Below, piece after piece: positions 35,004 through 47,309 of a stretch of DNA of 64,000 nt. Numbering within the stretch: the stretch's first letter is position 1; each line of letters starts with the position of its first letter. The notes beneath the pieces were generated by a model that saw nothing but the letters and a program-made list of their open reading frames with translations, searched no databases and had not been told where the DNA came from. Origin of the DNA: Arctopsyche grandis (taxonomy: Eukaryota > Arthropoda > Insecta > Trichoptera > Hydropsychidae); assembly GCF_051622035.1 (NCBI RefSeq), contig NC_135365.1, positions 9,404,001-9,468,000 on the forward strand, written 5' to 3'. A program made the position numbers and the translations under genes.

Positions 35004-36900
35004 CATACATACATATGTAGTTTAAAATTATCTTCTGGTTGACTGTTGTAGTGTAATTGAGGTACTTATTAAGTGAACAATTTTTATATAGTTAAATAAG
35101 TCTAAAAAATCGAGTAACTAAAACAAATTGCCAATTTTAAGTTGTGTGATGGTTTTCAAATTTTTAATTAGAACAAATGCTCGAGTGCTCAGGGTTAATG
35201 CGTTTGGTCATTTTTCTTCTTTTAACATGTTTGTGTCCGAACGTTGTCAACTCACACCTCCCGTCTGGTTCTGATTTAGATATAATAGTTAGTAAAACGT
35301 TCTTCACATTCATGCATACATACATGTCTAAGCTCCCCAAAGACTAGATAAATCATAGATGTCTGCGAGAAGAAATTAGCGCTGCCAGCCATCTGCCACC
35401 GAAATTCATGCACCAAAAGTCATGACCAGAAGTCGTGCTCCGAAGAACAATAATAAACTTCATCATTATAACCGGCGGTAGCCATTGAAATTGAATTCAC
35501 AAAGAACTTACATACTTTTTGGGGTTTTTTGTCATATTTGCATGCAATCGGAAGCACCTATTGTCTACACCGTGTCCGATTGTATGTATTTTATAATTAT
35601 TCTGTCTTACTTAACCGCGATTGAAATAGTTTTCCTGAATGTAAACTATGTCTAACTTTGGCTAAATTCGTGTATGAACATATGTGTCACGATTTTTTGT
35701 CGAATAGTCTCTTCGTCTTCTCATTATTAACTTCTGTAAAGAATCCGATTCCAATTTTGGTTCAAGTCAATCTATTCGCTCTTTCATTTCTATGGAAGAC
35801 TTTGACCATAGACCATATTTAAAAAAAAATGTATGTTTGAAATGTTCAACTATTTAAATACTACAAAAAGTATTTTCAATTATTTTTTCCCTTCCTGTTA
35901 TAAGTTACATACATGATATATACATACATCATACGTGAGTACCTAAATACACGTTTTCTTATATAAATTCCGAGAATAGATATAAAATGAAGATGAACAA
36001 AGAAAGTAGGTATACGTCAATGACAAAATATATATATATAAATATTAATACGAAAGTGATAATTTTCTTCTTAATATATCAATGAAAACTAATCAGGTAC
36101 TGACTAAATAATTAGATTTTTCTAAAAGGTCAAATTTTCATCAGTTATTTAATCTTACTTCAGTTAACAAGTTGATCTTTCTATACTATGTACTTCGTTG
36201 GGGGGGAGGGGGGGGGGGGTGGCCTCATGTTGAGGGCTTTAAGGGTCAAATTCATTGACCTTTAATATTATACAGTACTATCTGAACCCAGCATGCGTTG
36301 TAATGCCACAATAACGCATGCAATTTCCTGTCCCGTTTCTCGATGTGTTTCAGATAAGTGAATGTTTCAGTTTCAAAAATTAATACTTAATAAAATCAAA
36401 TTAAATTACAGTAATGATAATTTGTCGGAAAAACGCAGGTAAACGAACACATTTGAAATTATTCAATTGTTTGTTTATTTTACCCTAACAACGCAGGTGG
36501 CGATGTGAACACGTTTGAAATTATTGCGTTGCAATGCCACTCATTCTTGTTTTCCCGTTCCCGGTCGCGTTTTTGGGCGATTTTTTTCCACAAACCATCG
36601 CGGGCTCAATAACTCATGTAAGTTTCGTCGCAATCCGTTGAATGGTATAGGAACGCATACGAGACAGACATACAGAAAAATATTGATTTTATATACATAT
36701 ATCGATAAGTGAAATAAATAAAAAAATTAAATAATCATCAATGATGAATATGGGACGGCTGGTGGTTAGGGCATGAATGAAAAAATGGTAGAAAACATTT
36801 TTTTTCTCTTATAATCTGCACTATAGGAACGTGTATTGTGAATGTTATATTTCATGTTTTTAATAGCCATTTTTTCATACATACCCTAATCACCATCTAC
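35004..36900. other. Non-coding stretch with a G-rich tract
   Basis: No gene. It contains the G tract at 36200-36219 and, at 36420-36715, a GC-richer block ending CGTCGCAATCCGTTGAATGG and ACGAGACAGACATACAG. That wording is common in insect interspersed repeats, but there is no second copy in this window. Confidence 0.35.
36200..36219 (+). repeat. Interrupted poly-G tract
   Basis: Seven G, one A, then twelve G. Potential for quadruplex formation and for assembly length error. Confidence 0.7.
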
Positions 36901-37882
36901 CTTATTATTATTATTTATTATTATTTATTATTTATTTATTATTTTATTAATTGAAAAATCAACAGACAGGATGTACATAGATATGTATAAAAAAACAAAT
37001 AGTAAATAAATAATATATGTAACATCCGAGTCCAATAATAGATTTTTACAAAAATGAAAAAGATAAATATGATGAAAACAAATTAAAAAGTAAAGAATAA
37101 AGGCATGACAAAATATGTAGAACATTGCATAATTAAACTATAGTATTAAAATATTTGGAAAAGGTTATAAAATAGAATATAAGAAGAAATTGAAATTTAC
37201 AAATATAAAACAAATGAAAAAGGTAAATACAAAATAAACAAATGAAAAGGAAAAGAATGAAAGCTATAATATGATTAAATAGCACATTACATAACTAAAC
37301 TAAAGTATAAAAATATTGGAAATATTGGAAAAATAGAATAGGAGAAGAAATGAATCAATCGGTCAAGATTCTCTTGATGTTAGACCTGAATTGATGTAGG
37401 GAAATACCAAATAGATCAACCTCATTCAGCTCTCCGTTAAACATACGATAAACGCGCTGCAGATAAAAATATTTTTGGGAATTAGTATTGAAAGGATCAA
37501 GTGAAAAGAGTGCAACGCGTCTGGAGTACCGAACTGGGATTCTGAAATTAACCTTATTCAGTAAATCAGAACAATCAAGGAAACCATTTATGAGCTTAAA
37601 GAAGAATATATCATCAGTATGTCGTCGCCTGACAGAAAGATTGTTAAAAGAAAGGATTTTTAAAATGTCGGAAACAGTAGAATGGGTATAGGTAGGAAAA
37701 AGGTAGCGTAAGGATTTAATAAATTTAAGTTGAACTTTCTCAATACAATTAATATGGGATAAATAAAAAGGTGACCAGATAATTGAGGCAAATTCAAGGT
37801 GAGACCTTACAAAGGAAAAATAAAGTAATTTTAGTACATAAGGATCATTATAATGATGAAGTTTATTATTGCTCTGTGGCAA
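36901..37882 (-). mobile_element. 5'-truncated non-LTR retrotransposon (reverse transcriptase C-terminus)
   Basis: A 175-codon minus-strand frame (37882-37355) reads YFSFVRSHLEFASIIWSPFY, CIEKVQLKFIKSLRY, DDIFFFKLINGFLDCSDLL and ends FRSNIKRILTD. This is the typical C-terminal stretch after the catalytic part of CR1/Jockey-type reverse transcriptases (R-SxLEYAS-VWxP, then IExVQ-FxR). The catalytic FADD motif is absent because the copy is 5'-truncated. A roughly 430-bp 3' UTR and a tail of ATT/ATTT units (36901-36950) follow on the minus strand. The retained frame is intact, so the insertion is fairly young. Confidence 0.75.
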
Positions 37883-37889
37883 ATATGTA

Positions 37890-40879
37890 AATAAATAAAT
37901 AAATTCCTAAGTTCCGAATTGACTCACACTGAAACAGGTGATATAATTTCGCACGAACTTGTATAACACTTGGAGCAGTGTTTTTATCGAGCATTTTAGT
38001 GAATTTTCAGTGCTTAATTTAGCAAATGGTATGCGTATGACATATCTAAATTTAGCCACTGTTTGTATTATTCTGCACTTGATCAGTATTGTTTCCAAAT
38101 TCATTTATTTTAGTTTTCCCATTAGTGCTGTTCGTACATATAACGCGGGATTCGACTGAATATATAATTGTTTTCCACAATACCCACGTGCTTTCACACG
38201 GATCGAAACACGTGCCAAGGACGCAAAAATTCCCTGCCATTATATATGAATGTACTTTTTATTAAGAGACAATTCTCTCTTTAGATTAGAGGTCCACCTC
38301 CTCTTCGATAATAGGCTTATTGATATGCGTGCCACTTTGGACCCATCAATTGCAATGAAAAATTCTGGGAATTTACTACGCATAGTAGCAGACACGTGCA
38401 CTGAAATAGATTTAGCAGGTTTTAGCAATCGTTTGTTCGAACAATGCTTTCAGATACACGTAGCAGTAGACGTTTCCCGTTTTTAGTTCGTTTTGAGTAA
38501 AAAACAATGGTAATTTAGCGTGTTTTACGTACAAGAAGGTCACTTTGACCTATGGCGGAGTTACATAGGATGTTTCAACATGGACAAATATTTAACGAGA
38601 TGTGTATAAGTATAGTTTATTCTCGTTCCATCTCAAGCACTCACGTGGGAAATGAACTTAGGATCACGAGTCATAAATGAGATCATCAGGATTCGATGTC
38701 AGAAAAGTAAACAAACACAAACAAATTTTCTATAGATACATGTACATATTTATATTACAATTTTGCCATAGTGATATTATAGAGTAGTCCCAAGTTATCA
38801 TTGTGACTAAACAAAAAAAAAAGAAAGAAAATAATAAGAAAAATAAACTGAAATATAAAGCAATTACAATAATTTAACACGTTACGATCTTAAATTAAGC
38901 AATCCCTCAACCAGATCAGAATATTTCATATAAACAAAATCCAATTAAACAGAAATTTGGTTGAGGAGCTTGATTCCCTTTGCAACAGGAGACGAAACCA
39001 TAAAATTGGTAGGTACGTGCCACAGGAAAAGAGAGCAATCTGCGGCATCTTATGTACTTTATCTGAGTTGGGTAGGAACATTAAAGCTCAACACTGCAAT
39101 CATTTGAGGATTGCTCACCAAACCAAGCAGTTGCTTAAAGGACAATAAGATACATACAAGGTGTTAGAAGGGTAAAAAAAATCTTCATCTCCAGTCAAAA
39201 ATCTGTTCCATTGCTTTGAATTATAATACTTTCTTGATATAATTATCATCGTTTTAGAAACTTCAATCTACGTGGCAGAAGATATTCAATGAATTTCCAA
39301 TTTCTGAGTAAATATTTTCCAAATATGTAACTTAGCTAGGGATATATTAAAATCTCGGGAAAAGTTTTGGAATGCTTTTGTCTTCATTTGAGCAAAAATC
39401 ATATACATTTTTTTTCAGCTCTGGTCCACCTCAAGGTTCCATTCAATGTCTTAGTATTCGACAAATCTTTTTATACTGTGTTAAAAAATCAGATCACAAT
39501 TTTTTGATGGGCAGGAATTTTATGGAACTTACAAAGTGAAGCTAATAAAAATATTGCAAAAATGAGGAAAATCATACCTATAGACAAGTAAATGTAGCGA
39601 TACAGCAGTTAGAGCAGTCTGTTTATAGTTGATCAATTGACATTTGGGCTATTTAAATTATATTTTATAATACAAAAGTAAAGAGGTAACAGACCTTAAA
39701 ACTATAGCATAATAGTATAATACCATAATCTGTTACCATTGAGAGAATATTCAAAAACATAAGAATGTAATATCTGTCATCGTTTTACATTTATACTGTC
39801 AAAAGTTTCACAACCAAGTTGTACACTTCTGGAGTATAACAAATTGTGTCTCGATATATTATATTTTAAATGAATCCATTGACGCTTTCGTTCTGCTCTA
39901 AACCTCATTCAATTCAACCAATACGCCTACATGCATCTTACCATGTTTGGGAAAGGGAAAGCATATCTCAAATCACATATATACATACATATATTTCAAT
40001 TATTTTCAGACGAATAAGTATATTCGAAATTTTCAGTGATTCAGACCAGAAGTTTCATAGTTGGTTAGTCAACCTTTTTAATATTTTATTAAATAGTTGG
40101 AAGCTAGTATTACCCATGAACATCGATTGTTCTCAACGATAAGTATATTTGTCACCATCTTACATCAATTTCGTCAAACAGGAAGGGAAAGCATATCTTT
40201 AATAAGTCAATTGTGATTATTTTAAAATGACTGTAGTCAAAAATTTCACCAGAACTTCATTACATCTTCAACCAATGCTCAACAGCCGTTCTAAAATATT
40301 AGCAACATGTGTCATTATATTATATCAATACATTAACGGCGAAGAAAAAGCAATAATCAAACTGTAAGGGTGCAGACATACAGAGTGGTACGCGGTACGT
40401 GTTTTTTTTTTTAATTTTGCCTGATTTAATATACGCCTGATCTATGCCAGGCCAAAAATCACCCCCTGGAGTGTTTTCGATGATAATTTTTCAAACTTTC
40501 GTAATATGAATGTATGTACATATGTAAGGCACTGATAAATATATTAAATAGTTAACTTTTTAGATAGCCAATAGTAGAATATTAGCCATTTTAGAAGAAT
40601 AGTCAATGCATTACAATCATACTAATGAAAAGAAAGGAAGTAATATATCGAACCCCTTCCCGTTTATCCCAGCTAGTCTCAATTTGTTGATTGTCGATTA
40701 TTGCAAGCATGTGCTTACGGTTTTTATTTATTAATCGATATACCAACATTGAATAATGTGTTTGAATATGTATGTATCTATAGGTATATAGTAAGCCACG
40801 GAGTAAATTTAAAACGACCTGTTATGGCATTATGACATATATGCAAAATATATATATACATATGTAAGAGTGAAATTAT
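37890..40879. other. Non-coding stretch with repeat fragments
   Basis: No gene recognised. Fragments of the families seen elsewhere occur at 39480-39560 (CAGATCACAATTTTTTGATG, as in family D) and 40375-40500 (family E, reversed, with an end like CAGAGTGGTACGCGGTACGT). Short ORFs at 38250-38486 and 39870-40142 have no recognisable motif. Confidence 0.4.
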
Positions 40880-40995
40880 AACAGCAGTGAAATTATAATT
40901 TCACTGACGTTTCAGTGAAATCATATACGATTACAATTTCACTGGGTATAGTTATATTTTCACTACGGAAATTACATATTCACTGGCCATATTCA
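40880..40995. repeat. Palindromic TTTCACTG repeats
   Basis: CAGTGAAATTATAATTTCACTG is a 22-bp perfect palindrome at about 40887-40907, and CAGTGAAAT, TTTCACTG and ATTTCACTGGG words recur over 100 bp. The same words appear at 42240-42335 and 42655-42750, so these may be termini of a related fold-back element. Confidence 0.55.
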
Positions 40996-41149
40996 GTGAA
41001 ATTATAATTTTCGACAGTTGAGTGATAGTAAAATACCAACTTAAGCACCCAAGTTAGTAAAATCTGGGAGTTTTCCATTGGAAAAACAAAACGCGCATTT
41101 CCACCAAAAGCAAACACGTCATAATGTCTTATTGTCGAAGCGATCTAGC

Positions 41150-41377
41150 ATGAGACTTACGTAAAATGTACATGCTATCGCATTCACACCCCAATCGACC
41201 CGTGATGGCCAATCACATTTCGTTTCAGTTTCGCATTGCATTTTGGTCAAGAAATACAACATTGCTCGTGTACAATACAAACAATATAAAACACCAATAG
41301 AAAAAAAAATAAATGTTCAATATTAGGCGCTAAATGCTCAGAGATTATTGTCATAGAGGAAACATTGATAGCAAACA

Positions 41378-41446
<69 letters not shown>

Positions 41447-41522
41447 TTTTTTTTTGTTTACAGCATATTGCATGAATGCGATAGCATGCTCGGTTCTCGT
41501 AAGTCTCACGCTACATTGGATC
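41150..41522. mobile_element. Fold-back element with nested family B sequence and (TA)n
   Basis: The left arm at about 41150-41187 (GCATGAGACTTACG, CATGCTATCGCATTCA) is repeated in inverted form at 41473-41522 (TGAATGCGATAGCATG, CGTAAGTCTCACGCT). Between the arms lie a fragment of family B (41278-41380) and a 64-bp (TA)n tract. Confidence 0.6.
41380..41443. repeat. (TA)n microsatellite
   Basis: 64 bp of uninterrupted alternating TA, arising within the ACAGTATATATA word of family B (compare 21000 and 54607, where the tract is short). Confidence 0.85.
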
Positions 41523-41539
41523 AACTACAGCAGCTAACA

Positions 41540-41710
41540 CTTGTTAATTTCGAATGAGACTGTAAGTACTATGTAATGTTGGTTGGACAATTACATCGAA
41601 AACAAATCAAAGTTTCTATGACGACGATTCGATATACATATTTTATTTTTCGATTCAAATAAATTTAATAAAAAAACAAATACTGAGCGAAGCCGAGTAA
41701 AACTACTAGT
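41540..41710 (+). mobile_element. Short Helitron-type element
   Basis: Aligns with 48800-49147: AATTTCGAATGAGACTGTAA near the left, GTTTCTATGACGACGATTCG in the middle, and the right end GAGCGAAGCCGAGTAAAACT followed by ACTAG with a T next to it. Known: insect Helitrons end in CTAG before a host T. The left end is not precise. Confidence 0.55.
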
Positions 41711-41723
41711 ATACTATATTAAA

Positions 41724-41746
41724 GGTTAGGTTAGGATAGGGTTAGT
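41724..41746 (+). repeat. Telomere-like TTAGG run
   Basis: GGTTAGGTTAGGATAGGGTT: about four imperfect TTAGG units starting 14 bp after the Helitron end. Confidence 0.55.
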
Positions 41747-42049
41747 AGTACGACGTGCACTATCGCATGGTACATTTATTTTTACATAGATATATGTATA
41801 CCAGAAAGGCTTGCCAGGAAGACCCCAATGCGCCTTCCTGGATAAATAATTACAAACAATATAGCATTTTTTTTATTATTATTACATAAATCACTGTATT
41901 TCCAGAAGCAGAAGAACACGAAATAACAATTAATTAATTAATTAATTACAGAATTAATCCACTGAGACATCTACGGATTTAGATTTTGTAATTTTTATAT
42001 ATTATACACACAATAAATACAGAAGATTTGTGACAGCATGAAAGATGAT

Positions 42050-42240
42050 TTTTCGCCAATTTTGAGGAACCGTTTCAACAATGATCAGATAAAATTGGCA
42101 AACTCTGATAAGAAACGATCGATTTGGAGTCACAAATACCGCCAAATGGCGGATCAGCAGTATGGCGGATCAAACCCACTGATCACTTGGTGCTAAACAT
42201 ACACGCTACCATTAGGCCATACTGCTGGCATTGATTATAA
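42050..42240 (-). mobile_element. tRNA-derived SINE (in duplication copy 1)
   Basis: On the minus strand: AGTATGGCCTAATGGTAGCG (A-box TGGCCTAATGG), GATCAGTGGGTTTGATCCGC (B-box position), GTGACTCCAAATCGATCG, TTCTTATCAGAGTTTGCC, AATTTTATCTGATCATTG and GAAACGGTTCC. This is the best-preserved tRNA-like head in the window, with its sister at 42465-42640. Confidence 0.7.
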
Positions 42241-42464
42241 TTAAAAATTCACTGACACTCAGAAGTGAACTTGTAATTCTATACTCACTAACTCAGTCAG
42301 TGAATTTGTAATTCCACTAGTAAATTATAATTTCAATGTAACTTGTGTATACACATATGTATACGTCAGCTATGTATATCTATTTTCAGACAGATTTTGT
42401 AATTTTTACAAATTATACACACAATAAATACAGAAGATTTGTGACAGCATGAAAGATGATTTTT

Positions 42465-42640
42465 CGCCAATTTTGAGGAACCGTTTCAACAACGATCAGA
42501 TAAAATTGGCAAACTCTGATAAGAAACGATTGATTTGGAGTCACAAATACCCCCAAATCTAACCAGCAGTATGGCGGATCGAACCCACTGATCACTTGGT
42601 GCTAAACATACACGCTACCATTAGGCCATACTGCTGGCAT
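42465..42640 (-). mobile_element. tRNA-derived SINE (in duplication copy 2)
   Basis: Same organisation as 42050-42240 and duplicated with it, not separately inserted. Its B-box reads GTGGGTTCGATCCGCC, a near-consensus pol III internal promoter. Confidence 0.7.
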
Positions 42641-42772
42641 TTATTATATTTACAAATTCACTGCCACTGAGAAGTGAATTCGTAATTCTGTACTCACTAC
42701 CTCAGTCAGTGAATTTATAATTCCACTAGTAAAATTATAATTTCACTGTAACTTATACATATATACGTCAGC

Positions 42773-42775
<3 letters not shown>

Positions 42776-42867
<92 letters not shown>
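42776..42867. repeat. (TA)n microsatellite
   Basis: About 90 bp of alternating TA in duplication copy 2. The Tyr-Ile ORF crossing it is an artefact. Confidence 0.85.
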
Positions 42868-42869
<2 letters not shown>

Positions 42870-42899
42870 ATTTTCAGACGGTTATAGTCATTTTTTTCA

Positions 42900-43577
42900 G
42901 TTCCCAACTCTTCTTCCAACATCCAACACAACCTTGAATATAATCTCACACTAATTATAACTAGAATTTATTACGCCTGTGTATGTTTATTGTCCTTATA
43001 ACAACGCAAAAGCTACACCGCGAAGCTTCGCATCAGCATTTCGGTACAAACAACTCGTGCACGGGACTTGCTCTATTTTTTAGGGTTTTCCTGCCGGATG
43101 GTGAGATTTTTTTTACACGAAATAATAAAATACGAGTTCTTTTTTCCCCCGCAGTGTAAAACAGGGCCGGAGGGGAGACTACGTAAACGTCGTTCGCAAA
43201 CGGAGAAGCTCAGTCGTGTCGGGGAAATCGTACGCCGCGCGCCAAATTCAAACATGAAGCGTTCAAACACTTAAAACAACAACTCACCATTCGAACACAA
43301 CGCTAAAACTCAAGCCGAATATCCCCCGAATGTCATCGAACATTCGTACAAATACCGTACCAAAATTTGAATCATAGAAATACGGTCTGTTTACTTCGCA
43401 GATAAGGCCCGTCATTACTATCTACCGTATACAAGCCAGTGCTAGTTTAACCGCGTTCGGTTCAACTACGAAAACACATCCACAAACATTCGAATCGAAG
43501 ATCGGGTCCACTTTTCGTGAGACAATCTCGGTTTAAAGTGCATCAAAGTTTGAGTCGACAGAGTCTGAGACAAGACG
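42900..43577 (+). promoter_or_regulatory. Possible promoter/5' UTR region
   Basis: This stretch is less AT-rich than its flanks (about 43130-43570) and lacks recognised repeats. It has an acceptor-like TTTTTCCCCCGCAG at 43141-43154 and leads into an ATG immediately followed by a good splice donor (43578-43591). No clear TATA box. Inference only. Confidence 0.3.
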
Positions 43578-43589
43578 ATGCGCTATAAG
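43578..43589 (+). CDS. Candidate short first coding exon (MRYK) with splice donor
   Basis: ATGCGCTATAAG is followed directly by GTAGGTGA, a strong donor. The four-codon start would leave a basic N-terminus ready for a signal peptide coded by the next exon, an arrangement common in insect cuticle-protein and other secreted-protein genes. No downstream exon could be recognised in the following 20 kb, so if real, the first intron is long or extends outside the window. There is no way to name the product from these four residues. Confidence 0.25.
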
Positions 43590-43591
43590 GT

Positions 43592-46026
43592 AGGTGAACT
43601 TTTCATCAATGCGTTTCGATTGATTTTGACCCGGTTATATTACATACATACATATGTACATGTGAATAAGCGGTTTTCTATTGGAGGAGACTGTATATAA
43701 ACTTAAGATCGTTTGACGCAATTGATGAATGTTGATTTATGCACAATGAACTGTTCGAATCGGCGAATTCAATTCCCAATACTCGGAACTCAAACGGTTG
43801 ATTAATTTGCGGTGCTTTCCTATTGTACGTACAGTAATGAATTCTTATACATACGAACTGTTATTAAACGATTTTAAATATATGTGTGTGTGTGTTTGGT
43901 CATTCAGTTATTCCTAAAACGTGACATAATCAATTTTATGTTAAAAACGACGTTTATATTATACACGAAGATCGAATTGATTAAAGAAAACCACACGATT
44001 TATTTACGCTAGATATGACGTCAATCATAAAGGGAGGTAGTATTAATTATATTATCATTTGGCCGGTTATCCTTTAATCATTCAGAGCTACTGAGCATGA
44101 ATATCGTAGTAAAATTCGTTAAATGCGTGACGTGTTTTAAATACATATTACGTTGTTTGACATTTTTTATATTATTTTTTTTATTTCAATCAATTTGAAA
44201 CAAAATGTAGAACGTATTTTTTTTATATTTTTCTATTTTATAATATAAAAATGTTTGTTTATTTATCAATAAGCGCACGTGTAATTGAAAATATTGAATA
44301 ATGCATAAGTTCATGCCCAATTTTTCAACGATAAACAGGCATGAAATTATGCCAACATTATATATTTTCACTTTAATTTTTTTTCGAATATGATATTTAT
44401 TTTATTTCGACTGTTTATTATTTCAAAAAAATTGCAAGGGTTGTAGCTATGATGTAGTATTTTTAGTTTTTGTATACAAGTGTCAATTTAAAACGTATGC
44501 TATTTTCAAGTCGAAGATTTCTTAAAAAAGATACACGCCGAATAAATCTATAGACATTGTAGAAAAAAATATGTATTTTTCCATTTTGTCACTAGTTTGA
44601 TTTAAAATTTGAATAATTTAATCACTTAATAGTAGGTTTTATTCAAAGATTATAATTTTTGAATGGAGTATTTATTTATTAATTTAAAAAAAAAATCATC
44701 CATTCGACTTTCAGTGCTAAAATGAACAATATATGAGAACTTTACAAAATCTGACCTGAAAAATTAAAAATAAATTCATATATTTAAAAATAAACTCCTT
44801 CAGATTAGCATTAATTCAATAGTTTAAGTATCACTATTTAGAAAAGCACTAATAGATTAAACCGAATCGTTTTCACCACACATGCGTGCGATTTGTCAAA
44901 GTAAAATGTTTCTAAAAGTCTACGTTTATTTCGAGAGATTTGTATCAGATGAGTCACGACTTTGCTTTTACTTGCATTGTCAACTTCCTATAACATACAT
45001 ATGTACCATTGTCATTCCGAATCATCGTACATACAATAGTAATACCACACAATTCATATGTACATAGCGTATTAATAAACGATACTTTCCATACCCATTC
45101 AGTATCAGTTGACACATAAATGGATCATAACAAGACTTTGAATCGCAGATAATTCATACTTTTGATTTCGATGGATGCAATTAGTATGAAACACGGAAGA
45201 AAACGAAACCGACTTTACCGTCCGTGAAATCGTCACGATATCAATATGATAAATGCACATTTTCACCGCGATTATGAAATACAATGTAATAAAATTGTTT
45301 ATTTTACAATTTTCCAGTAAACCCTTCCGCTGCCGTAACTCGCAATTATAAATAATAATTCTAACCCGAATCGACTATGTGGAAGTTAGATAACGAAAAA
45401 TCAATTTGCGCTAAAAAAATCGCTTAAAAAATGAGTTGCATAATCGCGTACATACATAGATAACCGATACGGTAATAATTATACTAATGCTAAAAGTGAA
45501 ATCCCACCTACTTTTACCGGTAAATATAATTCTGATTTTAACTCACACACTTGCCAAAATTCATCCATCAAATATATTAACTCTAAAGGCTTAAAAGATC
45601 GATTTGAACTTGTAGTATTTTGTTCGCTTTCGCAACAGATAGCAGATAACTGTCATCTTCTACGCTGAAAACTGTCACTTTCTATATTTGTAACGGTGAA
45701 TTTGATCGCAGATTGGGATTATTTGCACTCTTGAAAGTATAATGAGTCGTGAATCGATTGCTAAATTTGAATTATCGCGTGTATTATTTGCCGGCGAAAG
45801 TTCAACCTTAAACTTTGCGAAAAAGGTCAACGAATTGCGTGTCCGAAATACGGAATGCATTCACCGTTGAGGAAGTGCCAGGCGTCGCCCATATGGTCGT
45901 ATTTATTATATTATATATACATAGATATATTGCGGTAGATTTAATGTGCATATGAAAGTGAATGTTATGATTTATGAAGTATGTATGTCAGTTCCTTATA
46001 TTTTTTTATGATACTTTTGACTGATT
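43592..46026. other. Non-coding stretch (possible intron)
   Basis: AT-rich with no convincing ORF, repeat or RNA. It includes a (TG)n run at about 43883-43894. Confidence 0.35.
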
Positions 46027-46100
46027 GAGATCTAACTTTATATATAGATCTTTATGAGATCTAACTTTATGTATAGATCTTTATGAGATCTAACTTTACA
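46027..46100 (+). repeat. 29-bp tandem repeat
   Basis: GAGATCTAACTTTA starts at 46027, 46056 and 46085, with ATAGATCTTTAT between the copies. Two full units and a partial third. Confidence 0.75.
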
Positions 46101-46113
46101 TGTGTATATACAT

Positions 46114-46544
46114 CTAGCAGTATATCTAGCGCTAGTTTAATCTGTCATAGCCGTAGTTAGACTTTTGGATCTGTGAGTTCTTTTATCCTCTTCACCGAAA
46201 TAAATCTTTATATCGAAAATTACTAGGAATTGCTTTCTATTTTCATGACGTGACAGCTTAATCAAACATTCAAATTTCATTTGTATGTATATTTTTTTGA
46301 CAACTCATTCAAGGTCAACTTATAGCTAAATAAACAATAATCGTTCCTAATAATCTTCTCAATGAAATTTATATACATACGTCTTCGTGTTAAAAAGATC
46401 TAAAGAATTTTCAGCGATACAATAATCAAACAACTTCTGTATATATGCTCATATATACAGAAGCTTACTTAAAAAATATTGTCTTCAATTTTTATTTACC
46501 ATTTGATCCGGCCTGTATTTGCCTGTATGTGTCTGAAAGTTTCG
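46114..46544. other. Non-coding stretch, nothing recognised
   Basis: No ORF, repeat copy or RNA gene identified. Confidence 0.4.
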
Positions 46545-46720
46545 ATGCAATCAGATAAATTGGCAAACTCTGATAGAAAAGATAGATATATAGTCACATA
46601 CATATATTCAAGGTCAGGCCAGCAATACCGGGCCAGGGAATGAACCCATGACCACTAAGTTGAAAATATTACACGCTAACCCTGAGGTATATTGCTGGTT
46701 ATAGTACCATGTAATGGCAT
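46545..46720 (-). mobile_element. tRNA-derived SINE
   Basis: On the minus strand: CCAGCAATATACCTCAGGGT, TCATGGGTTCATTCCC (B-box), GTGACTATATATCTATC, TCTATCAGAGTTTGCCAATT and ATCTGATTGC. Diverged head, same order as the other copies. Confidence 0.6.
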
Positions 46721-47040
46721 CATGGTAAATATAAAAATCTAAAGGACGGATACTCATTAGGGCAATCTCAAAATATAATACACGTTCCAACAATGCTAAA
46801 ATCAAGAGAGCAAAAAAAAGATTTTTCTATGAAATTAGCAAATTAGGGAAAATAGTGCAATTTCTATAGGCTATATAAAAATATATATTTGTATAATATA
46901 TGTAGATATACATACGTATATGATATAATAAAATAAATATAATAATAATAATTAAATAACTTAAGTAAATTAATCAATAGAAAATAATTTATGATGGTCG
47001 ATGAACAGTTCCATCCATTGAATATACAGTATATATGTAT

Positions 47041-47300
47041 GTATATAGCAGTCGTATCACCAAGAATATGTTTTGAAGATACCAAGACACGATGGCGTAG
47101 AGAGGCCGCTCTCATCCTGAGAATAGCTTCAAAATAAGGTACACATCCTTCCACAAACTTCTGCGACGTGCTGCAACCCCTAGATATCTCGAAACAGTGG
47201 CAGTTGTTGTACCGTACTCTTATCCTCTTCATTGTTTCCTGCTTGTATTCTGTCCACAGTTCTCTAGTATATAGACTAGTACAAAATGATAGAAATATTT
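47041..47300 (-). mobile_element. Non-LTR reverse transcriptase fragment
   Basis: The minus-strand frame reads TSLYTRELWTEYKQ, then MKRIRVRYNNCHCFEIS, CSTSQKFVEGCVPYFEAILR and RMRAASLRHRVLVSSKHILG. This corresponds to the C-terminal region of one group of non-LTR reverse transcriptases (typical pattern YG-ELW, VRYNNAFR, SAS-MFV-VP-FEAxLRK, SFxxRVxxSxNxI). Only this tail piece survives, so clade assignment is uncertain. After it the frame runs into AT-rich host DNA. Confidence 0.6.
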
Positions 47301-47309
47301 AGTATTCGT

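Larger units (their letters stand above)
41981..42888 (+). repeat. Tandem duplication, unit 411 bp
   Basis: Copy 1 spans 41981-42391, and copy 2 starts at 42392 with the same AGATTTTGTAATTTTTA-like start. Each carries one reversed SINE, a TTCACTG-type repeat, ATACGTCAGCTAT and TCTATTTTCAGAC. Copy 2 differs mainly by a (TA)n expansion of about 90 bp where copy 1 has only GTATATC. Confidence 0.8.
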
